Shown piece by piece: positions 27,527-36,749 of a stretch of 64,000 nucleotides of DNA. Numbering within the stretch: position 1 is the first letter of the stretch; every line of letters begins with the position of its first letter. Source of the stretch: Acidimicrobiia bacterium (GTDB taxonomy: Bacteria > Actinomycetota > Acidimicrobiia > Spongiisociales > JAHEDJ01); contig DATIPS010000031.1 in assembly GCA_035471805.1 (NCBI GenBank), positions 1-64,000 on the forward strand, given 5' to 3'. The translations under genes and the position numbers were made by a program. The notes below the pieces were generated by a model that saw nothing but the letters and a program-made list of their open reading frames with translations, had not been told where the DNA came from and did not search any database.

Positions 27527-28203
27527 CGGGTCCTTCTTTCTGGGGCCAGGCCTATGAAATCGGCCGCAAAGACATGCGGGTCGAGGGTCGCTCCGGCGAG
27601 GTGCTGAACATCACGATCCCGTTTGGTGCGGTGGCGCTTCTGCTCATCCCGCTGGCGATAGGAACGGACCGGCCGATGATCGCCTCGGTTGGTCCCGGCA
27701 TGTTCTGGGTCGTGACGCTCCTCTTTGGCATGCTCGTCACGTTCCGGCATTCCGCCACCGAGACCGTCGCCAACCGCGAGATGATGGTGCTGCTCGGAAT
27801 GGACCCGGCCGCCCAGTTTGTGGGTCGGGTGAGCGCCAGCTTTCTCCTCCTGCTCGTCTTCGAGGGGGTGCTCGCACCCCTCACGATCGTGCTGTACAAC
27901 CCGGACCCCGTCTCCGGTTGGCCGGTGTTGCTCGTGGTGCTGCTGCTGATGGCGATAGGCCTGGCTCTCATCGGCACTTTGGCCTCCGGCATCACGTCCG
28001 GTCTGCGTTCCCGCAACACTCTGGCGCCGCTGCTGGTCGCACCCCTGTCTCTGCCTCTGCTGGTCGGAGCATCACAGACCTATGAGGCTTTGTCGCAAGA
28101 GTCAAGTATCCTCACGCCCATCCTTCTGCTGGTTGCCGTTGTTCTCGGCCTGGCAGTGGTAGGTGTGCTGACCGCCCGTTTCCTCGAGGAGGCCTCACGT
28201 TGA
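27523..28203 (+). CDS. ccmB: Haem exporter membrane subunit CcmB
   Basis: This 226-residue protein has six hydrophobic segments and the CcmB-family opening KDMRVEGRSGEVLNITIPFGAV, FRHSATETVANRE and the LASGITSGLRSRNTLAPLLVAP loop. It forms the CcmABCD complex that loads haem onto CcmE. It overlaps ccmA by ATGA and ccmC by TTGA. Confidence 0.92.
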   Translation: MTGPSFWGQAYEIGRKDMRVEGRSGEVLNITIPFGAVALLLIPLAIGTDRPMIASVGPGMFWVVTLLFGMLVTFRHSATETVANREMMVLLGMDPAAQFVGRVSASFLLLLVFEGVLAPLTIVLYNPDPVSGWPVLLVVLLLMAIGLALIGTLASGITSGLRSRNTLAPLLVAPLSLPLLVGASQTYEALSQESSILTPILLLVAVVLGLAVVGVLTARFLEEASR

Positions 28204-28925
28204 ACAGACATCGCATATTGGGATTGAGTGCGCTGGTGGTGATCGCCATCGGCTTCTACTTCGGCAGCCGGGCGCCCCTCGATCAGTTGCAGGGCGAGTA
28301 CACGCGCATCATGTATGTGCACGTACCGTCTGCCTGGCTGGCCTATCTCGCGTTCCTGGTCACGCTGGTGGCTTCGATTCTGTGGCTGACGAAACGTCGG
28401 CTCGTGTTCGACCGCGTCGCCGAGTCGAGCGTCTCCATCGGAGTGTTCTTCACCGCGCTGGCTTTGATGACGGGCATGATCTGGGGTTACCCGGTCTGGG
28501 GCACCTTCTGGGACTGGGGTGACGCCCGCATGATGACCACCGCTCTCATGTTCTTCGTCTACGTTGGTTACCTGGCGCTGCGGCGCAGTATTCCGGATCC
28601 CGCCATGCGGGCCACACGTTCGGCGGTGCTGGGCATCGTCGCCTTCTTCCTGGTGCCCCTCTCCTATCTGTCTGTTCTCATTGTGCGTACTCTCCATCAG
28701 GGGATCACGGTGGCCCGTCCGGATTCCCCGATAGACGGAGAGATACTCCTCGCACTCCTGAGCAACGTCGGTGCATTCACCGTCGTCTATTTGGCCTTGA
28801 TGAGCCTGAGGACCGCCATTGCCAGAGGCGAAGAGGAACTCGAAGAACAATCAGCGGCTGTCGATGCCACGCCTGCAGGTGCGGCGATCACAGCTCCCGA
28901 CCTCGAGGGGGTGCGAGATGTCTAA
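28200..28925 (+). CDS. ccmC: Haem handling protein CcmC
   Basis: This 241-residue, six-helix protein attaches haem to CcmE. The external WWD-like segment reads VWGTFWDWGDARMMTT, and the flanking haem-ligand histidines are in YVHVPSAW and VRTLHQG, as in CcmC. The start codon is TTG at 28200, overlapping the ccmB stop as TTGA. The C-terminal 40 residues are charged and Ala-rich and lie outside the conserved fold. ccmD follows inside its 3' end. Confidence 0.93.
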   Translation: MNRHRILGLSALVVIAIGFYFGSRAPLDQLQGEYTRIMYVHVPSAWLAYLAFLVTLVASILWLTKRRLVFDRVAESSVSIGVFFTALALMTGMIWGYPVWGTFWDWGDARMMTTALMFFVYVGYLALRRSIPDPAMRATRSAVLGIVAFFLVPLSYLSVLIVRTLHQGITVARPDSPIDGEILLALLSNVGAFTVVYLALMSLRTAIARGEEELEEQSAAVDATPAGAAITAPDLEGVRDV

Positions 28926-29031
28926 CGGATGGGTCTTGTTTGCCTATATCGTCGTGTACGGCTTCATGATCGGTTACGCAACGTTCCTGATCATGCGCCT
29001 GCGTAACGTCCGCGGACGGGTGGAGGGCTGA
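28918..29031 (+). CDS. ccmD: CcmD-like small membrane protein
   Basis: This 37-residue protein has a single hydrophobic helix (VLFAYIVVYGFMIGYATFLI) and a short basic tail. Sequence alone is too short to prove homology, but size, topology and position between ccmC and ccmE match CcmD, which stabilises the CcmABC-CcmE complex. It overlaps ccmC by 8 bases and ends 1 base before ccmE. Confidence 0.75.
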   Translation: MSNGWVLFAYIVVYGFMIGYATFLIMRLRNVRGRVEG

Positions 29032-29032
29032 G

Positions 29033-29455
29033 ATGATGCGCTATCGCTGGTTTGTGCTTCCCGCCATCGGAGCCATCGTCGTGATCATCGGCTGGATGGT
29101 GTTCCTCAGCCTGGGTGAGAACCTCGTCTATTACCTGACGCCCAACGAAGCAGTTGAGCAAAGAGCCGAATTCCCAGACGGCGAGCGCTTCCGGCTCGGA
29201 GGCCAGGTGGAAGAGGGCAGCCTGATCGAGACGAACGACGGAGTCGAGTTCACCGTCTCAGACGGAGCCCACGAGGTTCACATCGTGCACGTCGGCGCGC
29301 CACCGGAACTGTTCCGTGAGGGTGTCGGAGCCATCGTCGAGGGAGCGTGGGATGGCGACGTCTTCCGCAGCGATGAGTTGGTCGTCAAACACGACGAGCA
29401 GTACCAGGCGCCGGAAGACGAAGGCCACCCCTACGAGGTTCCGACCGACGCGTAG
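29033..29455 (+). CDS. ccmE: Periplasm-side haem chaperone CcmE
   Basis: This 140-residue protein has an N-terminal membrane helix and an OB-fold domain. The haem-binding site VVKHDEQYQAP gives the classical HXXXY form, not the CXXXY variant reported in some other bacteria and archaea. FRLGGQVEEGSLI and the EGVGAIVEGAW strands fit CcmE. A second ATG three bases on (29036) could also start it. It is the last gene of the ccmA-B-C-D-E run; a hairpin with T-run follows. Confidence 0.93.
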   Translation: MMRYRWFVLPAIGAIVVIIGWMVFLSLGENLVYYLTPNEAVEQRAEFPDGERFRLGGQVEEGSLIETNDGVEFTVSDGAHEVHIVHVGAPPELFREGVGAIVEGAWDGDVFRSDELVVKHDEQYQAPEDEGHPYEVPTDA

Positions 29456-29460
29456 GTGGT

Positions 29461-29489
29461 CGCGGGTCGCGAGTCACCCCCGCGGTTTT
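29461..29489. terminator. Candidate terminator between ccmE and the monohaem cytochrome gene
   Basis: CGCGGG at 29461-29466 pairs with CCCGCG at 29479-29484 and is followed by GTTTT on the plus strand, just after the ccmE stop. It sits in the 75-base gap between convergent genes. The stem is short. Confidence 0.5.
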
Positions 29490-29530
29490 CGCCTGCCGGC
29501 TAATCCATCTCTCCCACTTGCCGTGGGGGG

Positions 29531-29995
29531 CTAACTCGCCGGTTCTACCACTGCTCGCCAGTCCGGATCGTCGGGAGCATCCTTCTCCAGCGAGCGAAGG
29601 TAGGTGGTGATTGCGGTGATCTGTTCGAGGGTCAGTGGACCGCCGAAGTCGATCGAATAGGCGCCCATCTGCGAACCGGGGACACCAACCGAGGTGAGAC
29701 TGATGATCTGCTGGTCCGTGGCGGCCTCCAGGAACTGCTTTGAGTTCAATGACGGTCCCACCTGCCCGTTCCGGCCGGCTTCGCCGTGGCAGGCGGCGCA
29801 TTGGCCGGCGAACAGACTCTCTCCGGACGCGGCCAGCTCTTCGGTCAGCAACGCGCGCGCCTCGCTGCGATTGCTGGGTTCGAGGAGCCTGTAGGCGGGG
29901 AAGGCCAGCACCAGGACAACCATGAGGGCCAGGCCTGCCTGCATCCACCTATTGGTCGCCTCTTCGAGTCGCGTATCGACGGGACGCTCACCCAT
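29531..29995 (-). CDS. Membrane-anchored monohaem cytochrome c
   Basis: This 154-residue protein has one N-terminal transmembrane helix (ALMVVLVLAFPAYRLL) and one cytochrome c domain: CAACH near residue 65, GQVGPSLNSK after it, and a methionine-rich stretch with GSQMGAY for a likely sixth ligand, then LTLEQITAITTYLRSL. It probably carries electrons out of the adjacent Rieske/cytochrome b complex. ATG 29995 overlaps the Rieske gene stop by 8 bases. It is the last gene of its operon. Confidence 0.88.
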   Translation of the reverse strand: MGERPVDTRLEEATNRWMQAGLALMVVLVLAFPAYRLLEPSNRSEARALLTEELAASGESLFAGQCAACHGEAGRNGQVGPSLNSKQFLEAATDQQIISLTSVGVPGSQMGAYSIDFGGPLTLEQITAITTYLRSLEKDAPDDPDWRAVVEPAS

Positions 29996-30494
29996 GCGAG
30001 CTCTCCTCGCAGGATGGCCCGCGGACGGGTTCGTCGAGGGTTTCGATTCCCACGGCAGGCCCGGCGATCGTTGCTCCTGTGTCCACGAGGACGATACCGT
30101 CGACGATCTCGACCGCGTAGCGGTCCATGCCCCGGGGAGCAGGGCCTGCCCGGTACTCGCCTGCCCTGTTGAAGTACGAGCCGTGGCACGGGCACTCGAA
30201 CTGTCCGGACGAGTCACACCAGGGCACCCGGCAGCCGAGATGCGGACACTTCTCCGACAGGGCGACTACCTCGCCGTCGATCTTCGTCAGGTAGGCCCTC
30301 GCAGCTCGGATGGCCTCGACGCCGGCATCGGGAACCGTTTCCACTGGTTTGGTCTTGATGACCCCGCCGAATCCCCCGGTGATGCGGGGTTGGAGGACAT
30401 CCCACGTGGTCCATCCTCCGGCCAACCCGATGAGGGCCGCGCCCCACTTCCACGCCCTGGAAAGGAACTCTCTTCGACCGATTCCGTTGCTCAT
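29988..30494 (-). CDS. Rieske iron-sulfur protein of the second cytochrome bc-like complex
   Basis: This 168-residue protein has an N-terminal RREFLSRAW Tat-like signal/anchor and a Rieske fold with CPHLGCRV and CPCHGSYF, giving the two Cys and two His ligands of a [2Fe-2S] cluster plus the extra disulfide cysteines. It would accept electrons from quinol at cytochrome b and pass them to the cytochrome c encoded next. The ATG at 30494 overlaps the cytochrome b C-terminal gene as ATGA. A longer open frame upstream has no Rieske resemblance. Confidence 0.92.
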   Translation of the reverse strand: MSNGIGRREFLSRAWKWGAALIGLAGGWTTWDVLQPRITGGFGGVIKTKPVETVPDAGVEAIRAARAYLTKIDGEVVALSEKCPHLGCRVPWCDSSGQFECPCHGSYFNRAGEYRAGPAPRGMDRYAVEIVDGIVLVDTGATIAGPAVGIETLDEPVRGPSCEESSHG

Positions 30495-31027
30495 AGCTCT
30501 CCATACCACTCTTGCCAGGGCCAGACCCAGCCCCAGTTGGGGCCGCGAAAGGCAAATCCGATGATCGTCAGGATGATCCACACGACCATGAAGATCGTGA
30601 AGGTGGCCACAGCGACCTTTCGGAAACGGGGCTCGGTCCTGGGGCTGCGGTCGATGTAAGGGAGAGCTGCGAGGCCGAGGATTATGGCGCCGGGGACCAA
30701 CACACCGGCGACCAGGGGATGGAACATGGACAACAACTCCTGAAGCGCGGCGAAATACCACGGAGCTTTCTCAGGGTTGGGAGTCAACGTTGGGTTGGCA
30801 ATTTCTCTGAGCGGGGCGTCGAAGAAGATGGCCAGCACCAGAACCACCGCCATCACGACCAATGCTGCAACGCCGTGCCTGACGAGCAGATGCGGCCAGA
30901 CCATGACCGGCTCTTGCTCGTCGAGAACCTTGCGGTCTCCGCCCGGCGGCTTTCCGGGGACTACTCCCAGCACACGCCGACCGCCGATGATCTCCGGGTT
31001 CTCCTGATCGGGTCTAGGCACCGGCAT
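30491..31027 (-). CDS. Cytochrome b C-terminal subunit (subunit IV-like)
   Basis: This 178-residue protein matches subunit IV of split cytochrome bc/b6f complexes: [16 protein letters not shown] near residue 80 is the family mark, followed by three transmembrane helices ([19 protein letters not shown] and others). It supplies part of the quinol-binding site, although the PEWY loop is represented here by the PWYF block. ATG 31027 is chosen because GGAGGG lies 5 bases before it; a GTG at 31033 is too close to that site. It overlaps the cytochrome b N-terminal gene by 14 bases. Confidence 0.88.
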   Translation of the reverse strand: MPVPRPDQENPEIIGGRRVLGVVPGKPPGGDRKVLDEQEPVMVWPHLLVRHGVAALVVMAVVLVLAIFFDAPLREIANPTLTPNPEKAPWYFAALQELLSMFHPLVAGVLVPGAIILGLAALPYIDRSPRTEPRFRKVAVATFTIFMVVWIILTIIGFAFRGPNWGWVWPWQEWYGEL

Positions 31028-31751
31028 CAACACCCTCCTTCGCAGGATCCAGCATGCTGTCCTTGCGCCACCGCCACAGATGGATGGTTATCAGGAGGAC
31101 GAGGGCGACGGGCAGCACGGCAACATGCAATACGTAGAACCGGAGAAGAGTAGAAGAAGCGACCACGGGTCCGCCCAGCATCATTTCCTTCACCGTGTCG
31201 CCTATGAACGGAACGAAAGCGGCCATTTCGGTACCGACCGTCACCGCCCAGAAGGCGAGTTGGTCCCAGGGGAGCAGGTAGCCGGTGAACGACAGCAGGA
31301 GTGTCAGGACCAGGAGCACAACACCGATGCCCCAGTTGAACTCGCGCGGCGACTTGTAGGCGCCCCGGTAGAAAACGCGGGCCATGTGGGCGGCAACTAC
31401 GAGCACCATGAGGTGCGCAGACCAGCGGTGCACGTTGCGGATGTACTGGCCGAAGGCGACCTGCGTTTGCAGATTGAGGATGTCGCCATATGCCTGCGTT
31501 GGCGACGGCACGTAGAAGAACATCAGGTAGATACCGGAGACGACCAGCGACCCGAACAGCACTGCCGAAGCCACCCCCAGATACCAGGAGTACCGGAAGG
31601 TGATTTCCTTTCGTCGTACTTTCACCGGATAGATGTGCAGGAAGAAGTTCGCCCAGTGGCCGGCGGCCTGGTCGCGTTCCGTGGCGCGATCGGTTGCGCG
31701 CCAGATCGAACGGCCGATCGTGCTCTCCCTGATTCGTTGCCCCAAAGTCAT
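31014..31751 (-). CDS. Cytochrome b N-terminal subunit (b6-like) of the second bc-like complex
   Basis: This 245-residue membrane protein carries the four-helix cytochrome b6 core with histidine pairs for two b haems: [13 protein letters not shown] and the later [25 protein letters not shown] and the [10 protein letters not shown] segment are typical of the quinol site. ATG 31751 overlaps the upstream flavoprotein stop as ATGA. It belongs to a five-gene operon: flavoprotein, cytochrome b N-terminal half, C-terminal half, Rieske protein, cytochrome c. Confidence 0.93.
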   Translation of the reverse strand: MTLGQRIRESTIGRSIWRATDRATERDQAAGHWANFFLHIYPVKVRRKEITFRYSWYLGVASAVLFGSLVVSGIYLMFFYVPSPTQAYGDILNLQTQVAFGQYIRNVHRWSAHLMVLVVAAHMARVFYRGAYKSPREFNWGIGVVLLVLTLLLSFTGYLLPWDQLAFWAVTVGTEMAAFVPFIGDTVKEMMLGGPVVASSTLLRFYVLHVAVLPVALVLLITIHLWRWRKDSMLDPAKEGVDAGA

Positions 31752-33544
31752 ACCGCTGCTCCCACGGTCGGCACTCCAACTCCGGTCCAGAGACCCATCG
31801 ACAACGCATCCGTCGGACACCGCTCAATGCAGAGTGCACAACGGATGCAGCTTTGCTCATTCAACATCAATGCCGTGCCTCCCGGGTCATCGGGATGGAT
31901 CTCCTGAGAAGGGACCAGCGAGATCAGATCCAGCGGGCAGACATCTGCGCACAGGGCGCACAGCACACATTTGTCTGTGTCGAGCAGGATGTTGGCGAAG
32001 CAGCGAAGGCACCGCTGCGCTTCACACCTGGCCTGTTCGACGGTGAAACCGGTTTCAACTTCCGCCAGGCCGATCCGGCGGTCGGTGGGGAGGGTTGGCA
32101 CGTCGACCCGTGGAACCCGGTCGTAGACGTCGTCGAGACGATGGAACTGCTCGAGCTGGACCATCGTTCCCGCACTCGCCTCGGTGAAACTGCCGCCGAA
32201 AGCCTCATGGATCTCACGGGCGGCGCGGCGGCCGTCGGCTATGGCCTCGATGAGGGTACGCGGACCACGGGCGGCATCCCCACCGGCCCAGACCATCGGA
32301 AGTGAGGTGGCGAGGCTGTCGGTGCCGACCTGGATGGTACGCCGGGGGCTCAACTCGGGGCCGTCATCGCCGAGTACATCGACATCGATGGCCTGGCCTA
32401 TCGCCATGATGATCGTGTCGGCTTCGAGCTCCATACTGTCGGATTCGTCGAACTCGGGTGCGAACCTGCCCTCATCGTCGAATACCCGGGTAACGGCGAT
32501 CGTCTCTATGCCGGTCACCTTGCCGTTCTTGGTGAGAATCCGGGCAGGCCCGCGGCGGTTGACGAACCTGATCTCCTCGTGCTCGGCCTCTTCGATCTCG
32601 AATTCCGATGCAGGCATCTCGTGCCTGGCTTCCAGAGACATGATCGTTATGTCCTGGGCTCCGGTCCTTGCTGCAGTGCGGGCGACATCCAGGGCCTCGG
32701 TCATCGAAGCTCGTTCGTGGCCCTCGTCGTAATCGGCATTCCTTCTTGCGATCTCGTCGTAGGTCGAAGCACGGAGGGCAGTGCGGGCGGCGTCCATGGC
32801 CACGTCACCGCCGCCGATTACCACGACCTTCTCGCCGATGCTGGTCGCGAACCCCTGGTTGGCGTTGATCAGGAACTCGATCGCCTTCAAAACGCCGTCT
32901 GCCTCGTGCCCTTCCAGATCCAGTCCACGGCCGAGCGTCGCGCCGATGGATAGGAACAACGCATCGTGGCGGTCGCGAAGTTCATCGAGTGTTACGGCAT
33001 CGCCGAGTTTGGTGTTCAGGTGCACTTTCACGCCCAGATCGGTGATGGCTTTGATCTCCGCGGCCAGGAGGGTCCTGTCGAGCCGGTATTCCGGAATGCC
33101 GAGGAGCATCATGCCGCCGAGTTGCCCGGTGGCTTCGTAAAGCGTGACGCCGTATCCGAGCCGGCGCAGGTCGTGGGCCGCCGACAGGCCGGCAGGGCCA
33201 CCGCCGACGATGCCGACGTTCTCGGGTCGGGACTCCTCCGGCGGTGCGGCTACCTGTTTGTAGGTATCCATGCCGGCTTCGACCCCGAACTGATCAGTCA
33301 CGAAACGTTTGAGAGCCCGGATGGCGATGGGCTTGTCGATCTCGCCCCTCCGGCAGGCATCCTCGCACGGAGCTGCGCAGACCCGGCCGCAAACCGAGGC
33401 AAACGGATTGGGTAGACGGGCGGTCAGGTAGGCGAGCTCATCGAGTCCATCTGCGATCGCGGCAACGTACATGCCTGCGTTGGTGTTTACGGGACACGCC
33501 GCCAGACAAGGGATGTTCTCATCGAAAAAATGAAGTTTCTCCAT
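31748..33544 (-). CDS. Glutamate-synthase-small-subunit-like FAD/NAD(P) oxidoreductase with C-terminal 2x[4Fe-4S] ferredoxin domain
   Basis: This 598-residue protein has the N-terminal iron-sulfur domain of GltD/NfnB-type enzymes (CLAACPVN near 13-20, then [16 protein letters not shown]), an FAD dinucleotide fold ([13 protein letters not shown]), an NAD(P) fold ([13 protein letters not shown]), and the C-terminal [12 protein letters not shown] bacterial-ferredoxin tail holds [12 protein letters not shown] (from 526) and [12 protein letters not shown] (from 566), enough for two [4Fe-4S] clusters. It is the first gene of the second cytochrome b/Rieske operon, coupled by ATGA. It may pass electrons between NAD(P)H or ferredoxin and that complex. 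No glutamate synthase large subunit is nearby. Confidence 0.85.
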   Translation of the reverse strand: MEKLHFFDENIPCLAACPVNTNAGMYVAAIADGLDELAYLTARLPNPFASVCGRVCAAPCEDACRRGEIDKPIAIRALKRFVTDQFGVEAGMDTYKQVAAPPEESRPENVGIVGGGPAGLSAAHDLRRLGYGVTLYEATGQLGGMMLLGIPEYRLDRTLLAAEIKAITDLGVKVHLNTKLGDAVTLDELRDRHDALFLSIGATLGRGLDLEGHEADGVLKAIEFLINANQGFATSIGEKVVVIGGGDVAMDAARTALRASTYDEIARRNADYDEGHERASMTEALDVARTAARTGAQDITIMSLEARHEMPASEFEIEEAEHEEIRFVNRRGPARILTKNGKVTGIETIAVTRVFDDEGRFAPEFDESDSMELEADTIIMAIGQAIDVDVLGDDGPELSPRRTIQVGTDSLATSLPMVWAGGDAARGPRTLIEAIADGRRAAREIHEAFGGSFTEASAGTMVQLEQFHRLDDVYDRVPRVDVPTLPTDRRIGLAEVETGFTVEQARCEAQRCLRCFANILLDTDKCVLCALCADVCPLDLISLVPSQEIHPDDPGGTALMLNEQSCIRCALCIERCPTDALSMGLWTGVGVPTVGAAV

Positions 33545-33575
33545 CCCTAATGCTCCGTCGTCGACACCCTATCGC

Positions 33576-33605
33576 ACGCACCCCGGCGTGTTTTCCGGGG
33601 TGCGT
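33576..33605. terminator. Strong 11-bp hairpin between the two cytochrome b operons
   Basis: ACGCACCCCGG at 33576-33586 is perfectly inverted at 33595-33605 with an 8-base loop. It lies 62 bases past the stop of the octahaem fusion gene (minus strand) and before the flavoprotein gene. No T-run follows on the minus strand, but position and stability fit a transcription terminator separating the two operons. Confidence 0.6.
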
Positions 33606-33666
33606 AGGAGAGTAGCAACCCGACCCGACGCCGCGTCGAATCGACGGCTCGGGATTTCCGGCTTCG

Positions 33667-36057
33667 CTACTCGGCTGCGCCGCTGTTGACCCAATAGATG
33701 AGAATCGCGATCTGATCGTCCGAGAGCGGAGCACCCGGGGGCATCAGGGCACCTTCTCCGAGCAACCGCTTGATGAACGTGCTGTTGTCCGCGTCTCCAG
33801 GTATCACCGCAGGCCCGCCGTTCCCGCTGTTGACCGTCGAGTCGTACGTTGAAGCGTCCCATCCACCGGCGGATCCGTGGCATGCCCCGCAGCTGGCCTG
33901 GAGGATCGGACGGACGTCCCTCGTCCACGTGTAGTCGCCATCGGCCGATGGCGCCCCTCCCACGGATACCTCGGCGGTCGCCCCGCCGGCGATCCACTGC
34001 TCGATCAACTCGATCTGGCTGTCGGGGAGCGGCGCGGCGGGAGGCATCAGGTTACCGATACCGCGCATACGCTTGACCAGGGTGCTGCCGTCGGGGTCGC
34101 CCGGGATGACGGCCGCACCGCTGTCGCCGCTCTCGATGACCTTGGCCATCGTCGATGCATCCCATCCTCCCGAGGAGCCGTGGCATCCGCCGCACGACGC
34201 CTGGAAGATCGGCTCGATGTCGCGTGAGTAGACGATGGTCTGGGCGGCCCCGCGACCGCCGAGCGAACGGATATGCTGGACCAGATCATCTATCTGAGAT
34301 GCCGTGAGAACCTCTCCCCAGGCAATCATCGAGGTGGCCGCATGCCCATTGGCGATGACGTCGTGGAGGCTTTCGTCCGTGTACGAGTCCTGGAAGTCGT
34401 CCGACGTAAGAGACGGTCCGACCAAACCGGGACCACCGGCACCGTCCCCACCGTGACACTGTGCGCAAAAGGCGCTGAAAAGCTGAGTGCTTCCACCGGC
34501 GACCGGTCCACGACTCAGGTCCGGTGGGAACTCGACGGGCGGATTGGCTTCCCAGGAACGCATGAAGGCGACCAAGGCGGCGACTTCATCTTCTGTCAGA
34601 GGCCCACCCTCAGAATCCAGGAACGGCGCCATGCCCTGATCTGGCTGGCCCTTCGAGATGATCGCCCGCAAGGTTGCGTTGTCGCGCGTCTCGAGATACA
34701 GGGCCGTGCTGATCGGAGCGATGATGTCGGCCACATCCGTGGGGTGAGGGCCGCCTTCGCCGAAGTCACCGTGACATGACGAACAAAGCCGTCCGTACAG
34801 CTCCTGCCCGATGATCACGGGAGTACCGCGGCTGGCGTCGAGTGTGTAGCTGACGAGCGCGGTTAGTTGCTCCTCCGTCAAAACGTCTCCCCAAACCGGC
34901 ATAGACCTGTGTTCGGCACCGCCGGCGATTATGTCGATGGCGGTGTCGACATCGGTCGCAGTGGGCACGCGACCTCCGTGGCAGTCGGCGCAGTGCTGTG
35001 CGAAGAGATTCGCGCCGTCGGGTGATGTCGACGGTTCTACGACAAATTGAGCCAGCAAGATGATCTCGCTCTCGGGGAGCACATCCCGCCACTGGGTCAT
35101 ATCCAGGTGATTGCCGCCTTGCCGGATGAGAACGTCAAGTTGATCGCGGTCGCCTTCCCAATCGATGGACCGGCCGTGGCACTGGGAGCAATACAGCGTG
35201 TAGAGACGTTGGCCATCCGGCGCCAGCAGGAAGTTGAGCAGCGCAGTGCGATCCTGTCCGAATACGACATCGTCCCACTCGGGTATTTCCAGGCCTGCGT
35301 GGGCTGCATATTCGGTTCCCTGGCTGAGGGAAGCCTGAAGTTCGAACGGGCTGACTGCGGCCAGATCTCCCGAATCATGACATTCAGCGCAGTTGGCGGT
35401 GAAGATGGATCCGCCCTGCGGTGACAGGACGAATCCGGCCAGGGCGTCTATCTCATCGGTCGACAGTGTCGCGGAGAACGCCGGCATGCCTTCATGGCCT
35501 CCGGCGATCGTCTCGTGGAGGTTCGTTCCGCTGGTGATATCTATCGAAGCCCCGTGGCACACGGAGCAGTTGGCAGTAAAGAGCGCGGCCGCGTTGATCT
35601 CGCCGGTGACGTCGGCAGGCAACGGAATGTCGATCATCGACTGAACTGTGAGGAATCCCATTCCGGTTACTGCTACGCCCAGCGACGCCATGACCCAGGT
35701 GCGGTTGGTGAAATGGCGGAACTTCGTCTTGTCGAGGTACGGCATGGCAAAGAGGACCGCAAAACCGAGGGCCGGCAAGAGGATGACCCCCACGAACTCG
35801 AGATTTCCCGGGAAGTATTTGAGCAGTTGGAAGAGCCACAGGAAGTACCACTCGGGGCGCGGGGTGTAGTTGCTGTCGGACGGGTCGGCCCGCTCGTCGA
35901 GCGGCGCGCCTTCGAAGTAGGAAAGCCCGATGAGCACTACCAGAACGAGGAACCCGACCAGGACGTCTTTGAACACGGCGTCCGGGAAGAACGGGATACC
36001 TTTCTTCTTGTCCTCGGAGTATTCCTCCAGGTACTCGGAGCGCTCCTCCGGCTTCAT
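33667..36057 (-). CDS. Cytochrome b subunit IV fused to an eight-haem cytochrome c chain
   Basis: This 796-residue protein begins with a cytochrome b C-terminal (subunit IV-like) domain: three transmembrane helices at about 30-47, 88-106 and 120-140, with TPRPEWYFLWLFQLLKYFPG (64-83) carrying the PEWY quinol-site motif. The rest, outside the membrane, contains eight CXXCH sites at residues 164, 223, 290, 356, 425, 531, 622 and 723. The first six lie in class-I-like cytochrome c domains. The last two are near-identical modules (SCGxCHGSxGGWDAST, then VIPGD and LMPPxAPL). It is coupled by ATGA to the cytochrome b N-terminal half and would replace the separate cytochrome c of ordinary bc complexes. 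Confidence 0.92.
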   Translation of the reverse strand: MKPEERSEYLEEYSEDKKKGIPFFPDAVFKDVLVGFLVLVVLIGLSYFEGAPLDERADPSDSNYTPRPEWYFLWLFQLLKYFPGNLEFVGVILLPALGFAVLFAMPYLDKTKFRHFTNRTWVMASLGVAVTGMGFLTVQSMIDIPLPADVTGEINAAALFTANCSVCHGASIDITSGTNLHETIAGGHEGMPAFSATLSTDEIDALAGFVLSPQGGSIFTANCAECHDSGDLAAVSPFELQASLSQGTEYAAHAGLEIPEWDDVVFGQDRTALLNFLLAPDGQRLYTLYCSQCHGRSIDWEGDRDQLDVLIRQGGNHLDMTQWRDVLPESEIILLAQFVVEPSTSPDGANLFAQHCADCHGGRVPTATDVDTAIDIIAGGAEHRSMPVWGDVLTEEQLTALVSYTLDASRGTPVIIGQELYGRLCSSCHGDFGEGGPHPTDVADIIAPISTALYLETRDNATLRAIISKGQPDQGMAPFLDSEGGPLTEDEVAALVAFMRSWEANPPVEFPPDLSRGPVAGGSTQLFSAFCAQCHGGDGAGGPGLVGPSLTSDDFQDSYTDESLHDVIANGHAATSMIAWGEVLTASQIDDLVQHIRSLGGRGAAQTIVYSRDIEPIFQASCGGCHGSSGGWDASTMAKVIESGDSGAAVIPGDPDGSTLVKRMRGIGNLMPPAAPLPDSQIELIEQWIAGGATAEVSVGGAPSADGDYTWTRDVRPILQASCGACHGSAGGWDASTYDSTVNSGNGGPAVIPGDADNSTFIKRLLGEGALMPPGAPLSDDQIAILIYWVNSGAAE

Positions 36058-36749
36058 GCCTCGACCTCCACATCGGGCTCTTCGCTCTCAGATTCGGAAG
36101 CCTTCGGTGGTGCGGTGATTCCGATACGAACCACCAGGAACATGTGGATTCCGACCAAGAGCAGCAACAAGGCCGGGAGTACCCATATGTGCATCCCGTA
36201 GAACCGGGTCAAGGTGACCGCCGAGAGCTCCTCCCCGCCCCGGGCGAAACGGAGCAACCACGGTCCGATAACCGGAACAACCTCCAGCATCCGGGTCCCC
36301 ACCGTCGTCGCCCAGTAGGCCTTCTGATCCCACGGCAACAGGTATCCGGTGAAACCGAATGCCATCGTCACGGCCAGGAGTCCGAGGCCCGTGAACCAGG
36401 TCACCTCGCGTGGGAACTTATAGGCTCCGTGAACAACCACTCTGACCATGTGAAGTCCCGCCAGTACCACCATGGCGCTCGCCCCCCAGTGGTGGAGGCC
36501 GCGGATCAGCCACCCTGCCGTGATCTCATTGGTGATGAAGGAAACGCTGTTGTACGCGTCCTGAGGGCTCGGCACGTAGTAGATGGTCAGCAGGATCCCG
36601 GTGAGAATCTGGTTGATCATGACCAGCAGCGTTGCGCTGCCCAGGGTGTAGAACCAGTTGACCTTGGGGATGTTGCGGAGCGCCAGGGCCTTCCAGATCG
36701 GCTTCCAGCCCATCCGCTCTTCGAACCAGAGGCCGATCTTCTCCATCAT
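36054..36749 (-). CDS. Cytochrome b N-terminal subunit (b6-like) of the first bc-like complex
   Basis: This 231-residue protein is the b6-type half of cytochrome b: RGLHHWGASAMVVLAGLHM gives the first two haem-ligand histidines, [17 protein letters not shown] is the quinol-site helix, and FYGMHIWVLP plus GIHMFLV give the second pair. Four transmembrane helices fit the family. A short acidic tail (ESESEEPDVEVEA) follows. It overlaps the Rieske gene upstream by ATGA and the octahaem fusion downstream by ATGA. Confidence 0.94.
   Translation of the reverse strand: MMEKIGLWFEERMGWKPIWKALALRNIPKVNWFYTLGSATLLVMINQILTGILLTIYYVPSPQDAYNSVSFITNEITAGWLIRGLHHWGASAMVVLAGLHMVRVVVHGAYKFPREVTWFTGLGLLAVTMAFGFTGYLLPWDQKAYWATTVGTRMLEVVPVIGPWLLRFARGGEELSAVTLTRFYGMHIWVLPALLLLLVGIHMFLVVRIGITAPPKASESESEEPDVEVEA

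Noticed and set aside
31748-33544. Flavoprotein as a glutamate synthase small subunit
   Set aside because: No large subunit gene is present, and the C-terminal ferredoxin domain plus coupling to cytochrome b genes suggest another role.
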